Shown piece after piece: positions 39,559-47,715 of a stretch of 64,000 nt of DNA (position 1 is its first letter; the number at the start of each line of letters is the position of its first letter). Origin of the DNA: Nocardioides sp. SR21 (GTDB lineage Bacteria; Actinomycetota; Actinomycetes; Propionibacteriales; Nocardioidaceae); assembly GCF_022761125.1 (NCBI RefSeq), contig NZ_JAKWJR010000012.1:1-64000 (forward strand), written 5' to 3'. The notes beneath the pieces are model-generated. The model worked only from the letters and a program-made list of their open reading frames with translations. It was not told where the DNA came from and made no database searches. A program made the position numbers and the translations under genes.

Positions 39559-40056
39559 TCAGTCCGCGTCGCGCTTCGCCTGCCGGCGTGCGCCCGCCGC
39601 CCGGCTCGACGCGTCCTTCTTCACGCCGCCGGTGGTCTTCTTCGCGCCCCGCGCACGTGACGCGGCGGGCTTGGTCGACGCGGTGGCCGTGGCCTTCCGC
39701 GGGCCGGACCCGGTCCGCTGGGCAGCGGCGAGGCGCGACTCCTTGAGCTCGGCGGCGCCCCGCGCGGCGTGCGCTGCGACCTCCTTGCTCACCGCGGCCA
39801 GCGCGGTCTCGAAGACCTCGGCCTTGTCGCGGTCGCGCTGGTTCTTCGGGTAGCTGAACCCGCGGCCCCCGCGTTTCATGACCGCGCCGCTCGCGCCGCG
39901 GCGGTACAGCGTGACGTACTTCTTCCGCGCCCGCCGGACCCGCGCGTGCAGGTCCAGCAGCTCCTCCTCGTCGAGGCCGGCGAGGGCCCCCTTGGCGGTC
40001 TCGGCGACGAGTCGCTGCTCGGCCGCGGTCATCGAGTTGAGCACTGCCTTGTCCAT
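39559..40056 (-). CDS. hypothetical protein with basic histone-like tail
   Basis: 165 aa. The first 100 residues are a helical conserved domain (MDKAVLNSMTAAEQRLVAETAKGALAGLDEEELLDLHARVRRARKKYVTLYRRGAS). The remaining 60 are rich in Ala, Lys, Arg, Ser and Thr (GSGPRKATATASTKPAASRARGAKKTTGG), resembling histone H1-like tails and likely to bind nucleic acid. The N-terminal domain resembles a conserved actinobacterial family of unknown function. Ribosome-binding site AGGAGGT in front of ATG. Confidence 0.7.
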   Translation of the reverse strand: MDKAVLNSMTAAEQRLVAETAKGALAGLDEEELLDLHARVRRARKKYVTLYRRGASGAVMKRGGRGFSYPKNQRDRDKAEVFETALAAVSKEVAAHAARGAAELKESRLAAAQRTGSGPRKATATASTKPAASRARGAKKTTGGVKKDASSRAAGARRQAKRDAD

Positions 40057-40099
40057 GGGGACCTCCTGTCGCCATGGTGCCGCAGCGACGCGGTCGCGG

Positions 40100-41065
40100 C
40101 TAGCCGCGCACGGCCGGCAGCACGGTCTCGCACACCAGCCGCAGGCTCTCCCACGACGGCTCGGCGGGCAGGCCGCCGCAGGCCGGGTGGCTGGTCACCA
40201 GCCGGATCTCGCCGGAGCGGCACCGCTCGACGAGGTCGTCGGCGGTGAGCACGACGTACACACCGGCCGCCTGCATCTCCTCGACGGTGCGGGAGTGGTC
40301 GACGACGTACGACCCGACCTCGCCGTGCCACTCCTGGTAGGCGATCGCGTCGGCGAGCAGGTGCTCGCCGTACCGCTCCCAGAACTCGTCGGGCCGCTCG
40401 GCGCAGAAGATGTTCGCCGGCCCGTCACCGGGCGCCTGCAGCACGAAGCCGGGCTCACGGCCGGCGTCGCGGCAGGTCTGGTCGTAGAGCTCCTTGAGTG
40501 CGGCGTCGGCGTGCTGCGGCTGGAAGTGCAGCCCGAGCCGGGCCGCGCGCCGGGCCGCGGCCGGGGTGCCGCCGCCGTAGAAGAGGAAGGGGTGCGGCTG
40601 GGAGTACGGCCCGGGTGTGGTCGTGCCGTTCGCCCAGGCGTCGAGCACCGCCTGGATCCGCTCCTCGATGTCGCGGCCGCGCGTCTCCCAGGACCGGCCG
40701 TGGAGCTCGTACTCGACCGGCCGGTACCCGAGGCCGAACGTGTAGCTCACCCGCCCCTTGCTCAGGTGGTCGAGCACGGCGATGTCCTCGGCCAGCCGGA
40801 CCGGTTCGTAGAGGTTCACCAGCAGCGCCGAGATCGTGATCGGCACCCGCGAGGTGACCGCGGCGAACGCCGACGCCACCAGCAGCGGGCTCGGCAGGTA
40901 GCCGTCCTCGGCCGCGTGGTGCTCCGACACCATCAGCGCGTCCATGCCGTGGCGGTCGACGTACGCCGCCTGCTCGACCGAGCGGGCGTAGATCTCCTGC
41001 CGGGTGGCCGGGTCCGCGCCGGGCGCGCGGAGGTCGTAGCGGGTGGCGAACTGGGTGCGCGGCAT
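40100..41065 (-). CDS. LLM class flavin-dependent oxidoreductase
   Basis: 321 aa from ATG 41065. Luciferase-like monooxygenase TIM barrel: VDRHGMDALMVSEHHAAEDGY (N-terminal), VYTFGLGYRP-type strand (RVSYTFGLGYRPVEYE), and GLHFQPQHADAALKELYDQ. These enzymes use FMN or F420 with an NAD(P)H partner. It is directly preceded by a KstR-like site, suggesting a role in steroid or lipid degradation; the exact substrate is unknown. Confidence 0.85.
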   Translation of the reverse strand: MPRTQFATRYDLRAPGADPATRQEIYARSVEQAAYVDRHGMDALMVSEHHAAEDGYLPSPLLVASAFAAVTSRVPITISALLVNLYEPVRLAEDIAVLDHLSKGRVSYTFGLGYRPVEYELHGRSWETRGRDIEERIQAVLDAWANGTTTPGPYSQPHPFLFYGGGTPAAARRAARLGLHFQPQHADAALKELYDQTCRDAGREPGFVLQAPGDGPANIFCAERPDEFWERYGEHLLADAIAYQEWHGEVGSYVVDHSRTVEEMQAAGVYVVLTADDLVERCRSGEIRLVTSHPACGGLPAEPSWESLRLVCETVLPAVRG

Positions 41066-41087
41066 GCGCCCAGCCAACCAGAGAAAC

Positions 41088-41101
41088 TGGAACTCGTTCT
41101 A
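41088..41101. promoter_or_regulatory. KstR-like operator
   Basis: TGGAACTCGTTCTA fits TnnAACnnGTTnnA exactly and lies 22 bp upstream of the LLM-oxidoreductase start, between it and the end of the upstream acetyltransferase gene. This is the second match to the consensus in the window, and both lie in promoter gaps. Confidence 0.65.
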
Positions 41102-41108
41102 CATTCGG

Positions 41109-42014
41109 TCACAGATCCTTGGCGCGATTGACCCAGGTGCGGAACGTCCGCATGCCGACCTTCTCGTAGAGGCCGAGCGCGCCCGTGCGCGAGTCGGTGT
41201 TCAGTGTCGAGCTGGTGCAGCCGTGCGCGCGGGCGACGGCGAACGCGTCGACGAGCATGGCCTGGGCGATGCCCTGGCCGCGCTGGTCCTTGCGGGTCGC
41301 GAGCCGGTCGACGTACCCCTGGGACCCGAACGGGTGGACGTAGGTGACGCCGACGACCTCGCCGGCCGCGTCGGTCACCACGCGCAGGTGCCACGGCTCG
41401 AAGCCGGGACGATGGATGGTGCGGGCCACGAAGTCGTCGAACGACTCGCGGTCGCGGACCGACCACTCGAGGAACGCGTCCTCGAGCACGGTCCAGCAGG
41501 ACTCGTAGTCCTCCGGCGTCGCCTCGCGCACGGTGTAGCCGGCGGGCAGCTCGCGCTCGGCGATCGTCGCACCCTCGGGGAGCTCGAGCTCCCAGCTCTC
41601 CCAGCGGACGCGGTAGCCCAGCGCCGACAGCAGCCGGTCACCCGGCGAGTCGATGGGGACCGGCATGCCGACGACCGTCGCGCCGGCCGCGCGGGCCCGC
41701 TGCTGCATCCAGCCCGCGAGCTCGGTGCCGATCCCGCGGCCCCGGTAGTCCGGGTGCACCGCGGCGTCTCCCCGGTCGCCGCCCATGTGCTCGGCGTACG
41801 CCACCAGGTGGTCGCCGTCGAAGACGCCGACCGTCCCGGCCGAGACGTCGTACGACGGCCGCTGCCAGTCGCCGACGATGTCGGCCTCCTCGATCGAGAC
41901 GTCACCGAGGTCGTGCCTCTCTTGGGCGGCCATCACCTCGTAGACGGCGGTTGCGTCGGTCAGCACCAGGGGACGGGTGACCAGCGGGGCGGGGACCTCG
42001 AGCAGCTCGGACAT
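41109..42014 (-). CDS. tandem GNAT acetyltransferase (MshD-like layout)
   Basis: 301 aa. Two GNAT units: the first with AAVHPDYRGRGIGTELAGWMQQRARAAG and the second with ATRKDQRGQGIAQAMLVDAFAVARAHG (both acetyl-CoA-binding motif A). The layout resembles mycothiol synthase MshD, but many actinobacterial paralogues of other function exist, so the substrate is not asserted. Probably cytosolic. Confidence 0.85.
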   Translation of the reverse strand: MSELLEVPAPLVTRPLVLTDATAVYEVMAAQERHDLGDVSIEEADIVGDWQRPSYDVSAGTVGVFDGDHLVAYAEHMGGDRGDAAVHPDYRGRGIGTELAGWMQQRARAAGATVVGMPVPIDSPGDRLLSALGYRVRWESWELELPEGATIAERELPAGYTVREATPEDYESCWTVLEDAFLEWSVRDRESFDDFVARTIHRPGFEPWHLRVVTDAAGEVVGVTYVHPFGSQGYVDRLATRKDQRGQGIAQAMLVDAFAVARAHGCTSSTLNTDSRTGALGLYEKVGMRTFRTWVNRAKDL

Positions 42015-42097
42015 GACGGACAGTCTGGATGAGAACTCGCCGAATGCGCCCCTGGATTACTCAGGACGGGTCCCCGGCGGCCGATCTCAGGGGTCCG

Positions 42098-42141
42098 GAC
42101 AGCGACGGCCGGGTCCGCGGGGGAGTTCGGCCGTCGTTGTC
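42098..42141. terminator. hairpin in the acetyltransferase-YceI gap
   Basis: 13-bp arms (GACAGCGACGGCC at 42098-42110, complement at 42129-42141) with one mismatch and an 18-nt loop. Lies in the 241-bp region between the start of the tandem GNAT gene and the end of the YceI gene. Confidence 0.45.
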
Positions 42142-42204
42142 TGCGGTTTCCCGGGGGCAGCGTGAGCGCTCGGGTGATGCTGGCCTGTGAGCCCGCAGAC
42201 GCGA

Positions 42205-42236
42205 CGACGGCCGGGTGCGTGAGCACCCGGCCGTCG
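42205..42236 (-). terminator. terminator of the YceI gene
   Basis: Perfect 14-bp arms CGACGGCCGGGTGC (42205-42218) and complement (42223-42236) with a GTGA loop, 19 bp after the YceI stop codon on the minus strand. Confidence 0.75.
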
Positions 42237-42255
42237 GCGTGTGGAGCTGAGGAGC

Positions 42256-42846
42256 TCAGGCGTTGCGGATGGCCGAGACGTCGAACTCGAGCTTGACCTT
42301 CTCCGAGACGAGCACGCCGCCGGTCTCGAGCGCGGCGTTCCAGGTGAGGCCCCAGTCCTTGCGGTTGATGGCGGTGCCGCCCTCGAAACCGATGCGCAGG
42401 TTGCCGAACGGGTCCTGGGCGGAGCCGGTGGGCTCGAAGGTGACGGTGACCGGCTTGGTCTCGCCCTTGATCGACAGGTCGCCGGTGATCACCCAGTCGT
42501 CGCCGTCGCGCTCGACGTTGGTCGAGGAGAAGGTGATCTCCTTGTTGTTGTCGGCGTCGAAGAAGTCGGCCGAGCGGAGGTGGCCGTCGCGGTCGGCGAC
42601 ACCGGTGTCGATGCTGCTGGTCTGGATGGTCAGCTCGACCTTCGAGGCGCTCGGGTTCGCGGCGTCGATGCTCGCGGTGCCGGCGAAGTCGGTGAAGTGG
42701 CCGCGCACGGTGGTGACCATCGCGTGCCGGGTGCTGAAGCCGATCCGGCTGTGGGTCGGGTCGATCGTGTAGTCGCCGGAGATGTCCTCGACGGCGGCGG
42801 TGGGGGCGTCGAACTGCTCCGCGGACTTGCGGTTGAAGAAGGACAT
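42256..42846 (-). CDS. YceI family protein
   Basis: 196 aa, preceded by GAGGAG. Lipocalin-like YceI fold: GDYTIDPTHSRIGFSTRHAMVTTVRGHFTDFAGTASID, HLRSADFFDADNNKEITFSSTNVE, ITGDLSIKGETKPVTVTFEP and a final LVSEKVKLEFDVSAIR strand. It lacks a signal peptide and begins with a charged MSFFNRKSAEQF, unlike many secreted members. YceI proteins bind isoprenoid-type lipids. Two inverted repeats lie in its promoter. Confidence 0.9.
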   Translation of the reverse strand: MSFFNRKSAEQFDAPTAAVEDISGDYTIDPTHSRIGFSTRHAMVTTVRGHFTDFAGTASIDAANPSASKVELTIQTSSIDTGVADRDGHLRSADFFDADNNKEITFSSTNVERDGDDWVITGDLSIKGETKPVTVTFEPTGSAQDPFGNLRIGFEGGTAINRKDWGLTWNAALETGGVLVSEKVKLEFDVSAIRNA

Positions 42847-42860
42847 CGGGAACTGCTCCT

Positions 42861-42915
42861 CTGGTCGTCTGGTTGTTGAACCTTTGACGACCAGAACCGG
42901 ACTGCGGTCCGGTTC
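42861..42915. promoter_or_regulatory. double inverted repeat in the YceI promoter
   Basis: Outer pair CTGGTCGTC (42861-42869) / GACGACCAG (42886-42894) and, sharing its last base, GAACCGGAC (42894-42902) / GTCCGGTTC (42907-42915) with a TGCG loop. They lie 14-70 bp upstream of the YceI start and are candidates for a MarR- or TetR-type operator; no regulator gene is adjacent. Confidence 0.4.
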
Positions 42916-42943
42916 ATTCCCGACGGCGGGAAATATCTGACGC

Positions 42944-43072
42944 TCAGGCGGCCGACACGGTGTGCGTCGGCAGGTACGACGCGTCGATCCAGCGAGCCTC
43001 GAGCCGGGTCTGACCGTTCACGTCGGTCACCTCGACCCAGTGCTGGGTCAGATCGTTGGTCTTGGTGTTCAT
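42944..43072 (-). CDS. small hypothetical protein (42 aa)
   Basis: ATG 43072 with GAGAGG 9 nt upstream; an ATG seven codons earlier is possible. The 42-residue product MNTKTNDLTQHWVEVTDVNGQTRLEARW ends in a hydrophobic-aromatic tail and reads like a complete compact domain. Third positions are GC-rich. No named family recognised. Confidence 0.5.
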   Translation of the reverse strand: MNTKTNDLTQHWVEVTDVNGQTRLEARWIDASYLPTHTVSAA

Positions 43073-43335
43073 CGTCGTACGCCTCTCGTTCATCTTCTGT
43101 TCACCAACGATAGCCGATCCCCACCTGACCCGCCAACAAACGGCGGAATTCGGCAGTCTTGCTCCACCTGGGTGGTCGCTGATGGGCGCGTCGCGCGGGT
43201 CATGCTCCATCGGCAGGGATCGCGCCCTGCTGAGCAGTTCGAGGCGGTCAGGAGCGGGCGGGAGAAAGCGCGCTTCCTGCCCGAATTCGGGCAGGAAGTT
43301 GCGCGAAGGTCGGCCGCGAGCGCACGATCCCTGCC
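43073..43335. other. 263-bp gap without a confident gene
   Basis: Contains the upstream region of the 42-aa gene and a 26-bp perfect palindrome at 43273-43298 (arms CTTCCTGCCCGAA), whose flanks AGCGCG and TTGCGCG extend the stem. This is probably a REP-like element or terminator. No protein-coding frame with a plausible start is evident; a minus-strand frame through it lacks a ribosome-binding site. Confidence 0.6.
43273..43298. repeat. 26-bp perfect palindrome
   Basis: Arms CTTCCTGCCCGAA (43273-43285) and its complement (43286-43298), without a spacer. It contains a GAATTC core and lies 38 bp upstream of the 89-aa gene before glmS. Confidence 0.75.
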
Positions 43336-43605
43336 GTGACCTCCTTCCCCGACCCCGACCTGGTGGCCCGGATCGCGGCCAGCACCGGGCTGAGCGCCGC
43401 CGAGGCGGCCCGGGTGGTGGAGGACGTCGTCGCGTTCCACGCCGAGCCGGTGGAGGACTACGTCCGGCGCCGGCACGCGCACCTGAAGACCTACGGCGCG
43501 AAGAACCCCGAGATCTTCGCCCGCATCGCCGAGGAGCTGGCCGACCGCGTGGTCGCCGCTCCGGAGCTCACCGAGCGCCAGCTGCGGCGCATCATCTACG
43601 GATAG
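43336..43605 (+). CDS. hypothetical protein upstream of glmS
   Basis: 89 aa from GTG 43336. Helical protein with TGLSAAEAARVVEDVVAFHAEPVEDYVRRRHAHLKTYGAKNPEIFARIAEELADRVVAAPELTERQLRRIIYG. The spacing of aromatic and charged residues suggests a compact all-alpha fold. Same strand and 9 bp before glmS, so it is probably in one operon. Unnamed, but plausible because of its conserved style and codon use. Confidence 0.65.
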   Translation: MTSFPDPDLVARIAASTGLSAAEAARVVEDVVAFHAEPVEDYVRRRHAHLKTYGAKNPEIFARIAEELADRVVAAPELTERQLRRIIYG

Positions 43606-43614
43606 GACACAGAG

Positions 43615-45426
43615 ATGTGCGGAATCGTCGGGTACGTCGGCGGCCAGCAGGCCACCCCGCTGCTGCTGGAGGGGCTCGCCCGCCTGGAGCACCGCGGCTA
43701 CGACTCGGCCGGGCTGGCGCTGCTGGGCGGCACCGGGATCAAGGTCGCCAAGCGCGCCGGCCGGGTGCGCGACCTCGGTGACGGCCTCCCGAAGCGGTTC
43801 GCCGGCAAGGTCGGCATCGGGCACACCCGGTGGGCGACCCACGGTCCGGCCAACGACGTCAACGCCCACCCGCACACCGACGCCCGGGGCCGGGTGGCGG
43901 TCGTCCACAACGGGATCATCGACAACGCGGCGGCGCTCCGGCACCGGCTGACCGAGCAGGGCGTCGAGCTCGCGAGCGACACCGACACCGAGGTGCTCGC
44001 CCACCTGGTCGCCGGGTCCGACGCCGACACCCTCGAGGGCAAGGTCCGCGAGGCGCTCGCCGAGATCGAGGGCACCTACGGCCTGGCCGTCCTCCACGCG
44101 GACTTCCCGGACCGCCTGGTGGTCGCGCGCAACGGCAGCCCGCTGATCGTCGGCGTGGGGGAGCGCGAGATGTTCGTGGCCTCCGACCTGGCCGCGATCG
44201 TCCGGCACACGACGACGGTCGCGCACCTCGAGGACGGCGAGATCGTGACCCTGACGGCGAGCGGCTTCACGACCGCGCGCGACACCACGGTCGTCGACAT
44301 CGACCCCGAGGCGTACGACGCGGGCGAGCACGAGTCCTTCATGCACAAGGAGATGCTCGAGCAGCCGGCCGCTGCCGAGCGGGTGCTCCGCGGTCGCCTC
44401 GACGACCGGTTCGGTACGGCGCACCTGGGTGGCCTCAACATGGACGCGCGCGAGACCCGCGCGATCCGGCGCGTGAAGATCCTCGGCTGCGGCTCGGCGT
44501 ACTACGTCGGGCAGATGGGGGCGGCGCTGGTCGAGGAGCTGGCCAGGATCCCGGCGGACGCCGAGGCGGCCAGCGAGTTCCGCTACCGCAACCCGATCAT
44601 CGAGCCGGACACCCTCTACGTCGCGGTGTCGCAGTCCGGCGAGACCATCGACACGCTGCTCGCCGTGCAGGAGGTCCGCCGCAAGGGCGGCCGGGTCATC
44701 GGCCTGGTCAACGTGGTCGGCAGCGCGATCGCGCGCGAGTGCGACGGCGGCATCTACCTGCACGCCGGCCCCGAGGTCGCGGTCGCGTCGACGAAGGCGC
44801 TGACCAACATGTTCCTCGGCTTCGCGCTGCTCGCGCTCCAGCTCGGGCGGGTGCGCGACCTCTCCATCGCCGACGGTCGCCGCCTGATCGCCGGGCTGAA
44901 CCGGCTCCCCGAGCAGATCCAGCAGGTGCTCGACCAGGAGGACGCGCTGGCCGAGGTGGCCGGCCGGCTGGCCGACGCGGACAGCCTGTTCTTCGTCGGC
45001 CGGGTACGCGGCTACCCGGTCGCCCGCGAGGGCGCCCAGAAGTTCAAGGAGATCTCGTACCGGCACGCCGAGGCGTACCAGACCTCGGAGCTCAAGCACG
45101 GCCCGCTGGCGCTGATCTCGTCCGAGGTGCCGACGGTCGCGCTGGTCCCGGCCGACGAGCTGGCCGACCGCAACGTCGGGGCGCTGCACGAGATCGCCGC
45201 CCGCCGCGGACCGCTGGTCGTGGTGACGCACGAGGACGTCGACCTCGGCGAGCTCGACGCCCTGCCGCACTTCTGGCAACGGATCGTCGTACCCCGCAAC
45301 GAGCGCGAGCTGGACCCGATCCTGCTGACGATCCCGCTGCAGCTGCTGGCCTACCACGCGGCGCTGCGGCTGGGCCACGACATCGACAAGCCGCGCAACC
45401 TCGCGAAGTCCGTCACGGTCGAGTGA
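43615..45426 (+). CDS. glmS: glucosamine--fructose-6-phosphate aminotransferase (isomerizing)
   Basis: 603 aa. N-terminal glutaminase begins MCGIVGYVG with Cys2 as the nucleophile, and two SIS sugar-isomerase domains follow (VSQSGETIDTLLAVQEVRRKGGRVIGLVNVVGS; GYPVAREGAQKFKEISYRHAEAYQTSELKHGPLALI). The C-terminal end LAKSVTVE is complete. Makes glucosamine 6-phosphate for peptidoglycan. Its neighbour downstream on the opposite strand is the low-GC NACHT gene, 9 bp away, an unusual junction. Confidence 0.97.
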   Translation: MCGIVGYVGGQQATPLLLEGLARLEHRGYDSAGLALLGGTGIKVAKRAGRVRDLGDGLPKRFAGKVGIGHTRWATHGPANDVNAHPHTDARGRVAVVHNGIIDNAAALRHRLTEQGVELASDTDTEVLAHLVAGSDADTLEGKVREALAEIEGTYGLAVLHADFPDRLVVARNGSPLIVGVGEREMFVASDLAAIVRHTTTVAHLEDGEIVTLTASGFTTARDTTVVDIDPEAYDAGEHESFMHKEMLEQPAAAERVLRGRLDDRFGTAHLGGLNMDARETRAIRRVKILGCGSAYYVGQMGAALVEELARIPADAEAASEFRYRNPIIEPDTLYVAVSQSGETIDTLLAVQEVRRKGGRVIGLVNVVGSAIARECDGGIYLHAGPEVAVASTKALTNMFLGFALLALQLGRVRDLSIADGRRLIAGLNRLPEQIQQVLDQEDALAEVAGRLADADSLFFVGRVRGYPVAREGAQKFKEISYRHAEAYQTSELKHGPLALISSEVPTVALVPADELADRNVGALHEIAARRGPLVVVTHEDVDLGELDALPHFWQRIVVPRNERELDPILLTIPLQLLAYHAALRLGHDIDKPRNLAKSVTVE

Positions 45427-45435
45427 CGTCAGGTC

Positions 45436-47715
45436 TCAGAGGACAAGTGTTGACGGATCGTGCATGTATGCCTCGATCTCCGCACGGCGGCCCTTTACGG
45501 CAAGGACGATCGTCTCGGTCTTCCGGGTCACCGCGGTCAGTAGCCCAAGCGCGATCAATCGGTCCAAAACTCCGGAGACGAGACCCCGATCCTCCAGTGG
45601 CAGACCTCGCGCGAGCGCGGACTTGCGACGCCCGGCTCCGCTCTGCCGGTATACCTTCTTCAGGATTACGAGCGCGATCCTGACCTCGGTATCCACGCCA
45701 AGGGCCGAAACGCCCGCGGTGGTATCGACAGAACTCGAGAAAGCATCTATTTCGGCACCGGACAGCTTTCCGGCGAGGCTATCTGGGACCGCCGGGTACC
45801 CATGCAAGGTCGAAATCAGGCAGTCTTGGAAGACGGGAACCTCCGTCGCCGAGTCCACCTCAGTCAGATCCAGGTTGTCGATCACGCAGTCAGCGAAGAT
45901 AGACTTGGAGAAGTACGAGTCCTCTCCGTGCGGCACCAGATCTTCGATGAGCAATTCGCGGAAGTACGGCTGTGCGGTGGACGGTGCCTCGACCTCCGCG
46001 AGCGATGCCATCGTTAGCAGGTCGAACATGACGGCGTCGCAGATGTCCTGGTCCATGCGTTGATTAATCGCAACATGCACATGACTGGCTTCGTAGCCGG
46101 ATTGCTCGAGGTCGTAGATGGCGACTCCGGCAGAGAGTTCTCCCGTGTTGGCAGACCAGTTGACGCCCGCCTCCAAGGGATGCAATCCGATATAGGGAGC
46201 AGCCACGTACTTCGCGAGATCGAGCCCGTAGGCCGACTTGGCCAAATCGGAGTCGACGAAGCGGCGGACGTCCGCCTCGTCACCGGATCCGTCGCTCGCA
46301 ATCCCTGGCATACGAAGGAGGAGTTGAAGCCCTTCCTCCTCGGCTTCGTACCCACACACGTCCTTGAAAGCCTCGCGCATCGATGACAGCGTCAGTTCGC
46401 CCTGACCGGCTTCGCCCGCGCCGTCGGCTCCGCGAGCAAGAGTCGCGATGCGCGCGATTAGATCGCGGACACGCTCTGGCGGCATCGTCGACAAGCGGTC
46501 CGACTCTCGCTTCGACAGCAGAGTTAGAAGCGCGTGCCACGCGCTTGCCTGATCGAAGTCCTCGTCGCTGGCGAGTCGCTCAAGGAGTCCAGTCAGGGCG
46601 AGATACTTGAGCAACAAGGGCCGGCTCGGAACCCACTCCGGCAGGGAGATGCTGCCGTCTCCTAGCAGTCGCTGGATCTGCTCACCGTCGAAGTCCTGGA
46701 GTCGACACACGATCGCGTCCTGGGGAAGTCCGAGGGTTTCGATGAGTTCCGAGTTACCGCCGAAGTACTGAGGACGCCCAGCGACGAGGACCCCGCAGTC
46801 ACTGGGCGTCTCCTCAATCAAACGACGTACTGGTTCGAGTGCCTGCCAGCGGACGTTTCGTAGGTCCCGCGCACCCCCACCCCAGCGAATCGGGATGATT
46901 TCATCGAACCCATCAAGCAGCAGGACCGCAGCACCCGCCCGCCAAGCAGATATCAGACTTCGTTCGTTCGGAAAGCCGATCTCCTCGGCATGACGGCGGA
47001 GAACCTCAGTCGCCGATCTGAGTCCATAACACTCGCGAAGGTTGATGTGAACCGGTATGCGCTCGCTCGACGGGTTCTTGAAGTAGGCCTTTCGGAGGCG
47101 GATGAACACTTGATACAGCAGTTCACTCTTACCGGCGCCAAAATCCGCAGTCGCGACGCCACGTTGACCTCCTGCGATCGTGGTCGCCAGTTGGTCAACC
47201 GTGAAGGTGTCGGCGCCGACCGCGATGGTGGGGTGCACATAGTCGATCTTCCGATCGGTTACGTCTGGCAGTCGATAATTTGCGCTGCCGAACGGAGCGT
47301 TCAGTCGGGTGCTGATGTAGATCTCGGCGTCAACAAGTGAACGCTGAAGCGAACTGAAGCTCATCGCCCGCAGAGGTACACCAGTGTCCGAACTCACCTT
47401 CTGAACTGCAGTCCGCTGATCTGCCGTTGGTTCTTGCTCGGTTACGAAGTACCCGAGGGAAGACTTATAGCGATTGCTCGGATCGCTCGCTAGCTTCTTG
47501 AGCAGTCCCGCGAGCTTGCCGCCGTCCTTGACCGCCTTGTCCTTCGTCGGCATCTGAGTGAACTCGAAGGCGACGATCGCAGTGTCGTTGATAAAGACAG
47601 CGTCCCGTTCCTGACCATCCACCATCACCGGACCTTGCGTGCCGGATGGGTCGTGGATGGCCCGCGCGATCGCAAGCGCCCGAACCTCGAAAGACCGGCC
47701 AGATGATTCCGTCAT
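45436..47715 (-). CDS. nuclease-like/NACHT NTPase (predicted defence protein)
   Basis: 759 aa from ATG 47715, with GGAGG four bases upstream. Residues about 9-120 resemble a PD-(D/E)xK nuclease-like domain: ERDAVF with E36/D38 and IVAFEFTQ with E51-x-T53; the usual lysine is Thr. The NACHT/STAND ATPase follows: Walker A DFGAGKS (191-197), Walker B LLLDGFDE (265-272) and a downstream VAGRPQ sensor-like strand. A repeat-like middle contains FADCVIDNLDL and FQDCLISTLHG, and the end is winged-helix-like. Base composition is far more AT-rich than its neighbours. Likely a horizontally acquired anti-phage protein; activity unknown. Confidence 0.78.
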   Translation of the reverse strand: MTESSGRSFEVRALAIARAIHDPSGTQGPVMVDGQERDAVFINDTAIVAFEFTQMPTKDKAVKDGGKLAGLLKKLASDPSNRYKSSLGYFVTEQEPTADQRTAVQKVSSDTGVPLRAMSFSSLQRSLVDAEIYISTRLNAPFGSANYRLPDVTDRKIDYVHPTIAVGADTFTVDQLATTIAGGQRGVATADFGAGKSELLYQVFIRLRKAYFKNPSSERIPVHINLRECYGLRSATEVLRRHAEEIGFPNERSLISAWRAGAAVLLLDGFDEIIPIRWGGGARDLRNVRWQALEPVRRLIEETPSDCGVLVAGRPQYFGGNSELIETLGLPQDAIVCRLQDFDGEQIQRLLGDGSISLPEWVPSRPLLLKYLALTGLLERLASDEDFDQASAWHALLTLLSKRESDRLSTMPPERVRDLIARIATLARGADGAGEAGQGELTLSSMREAFKDVCGYEAEEEGLQLLLRMPGIASDGSGDEADVRRFVDSDLAKSAYGLDLAKYVAAPYIGLHPLEAGVNWSANTGELSAGVAIYDLEQSGYEASHVHVAINQRMDQDICDAVMFDLLTMASLAEVEAPSTAQPYFRELLIEDLVPHGEDSYFSKSIFADCVIDNLDLTEVDSATEVPVFQDCLISTLHGYPAVPDSLAGKLSGAEIDAFSSSVDTTAGVSALGVDTEVRIALVILKKVYRQSGAGRRKSALARGLPLEDRGLVSGVLDRLIALGLLTAVTRKTETIVLAVKGRRAEIEAYMHDPSTLVL

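Noticed and set aside
42015..42255. Gap checked for a tRNA or small RNA
   Set aside because: Only terminator-type hairpins are seen; no cloverleaf with TTCGA or anticodon stem was found by eye.
45436..47715. Considered calling the NACHT gene part of a multi-gene defence island
   Set aside because: Both neighbours (glmS, deaD) are housekeeping-like with normal composition; no second low-GC gene or methyltransferase, toxin or integrase accompanies it.
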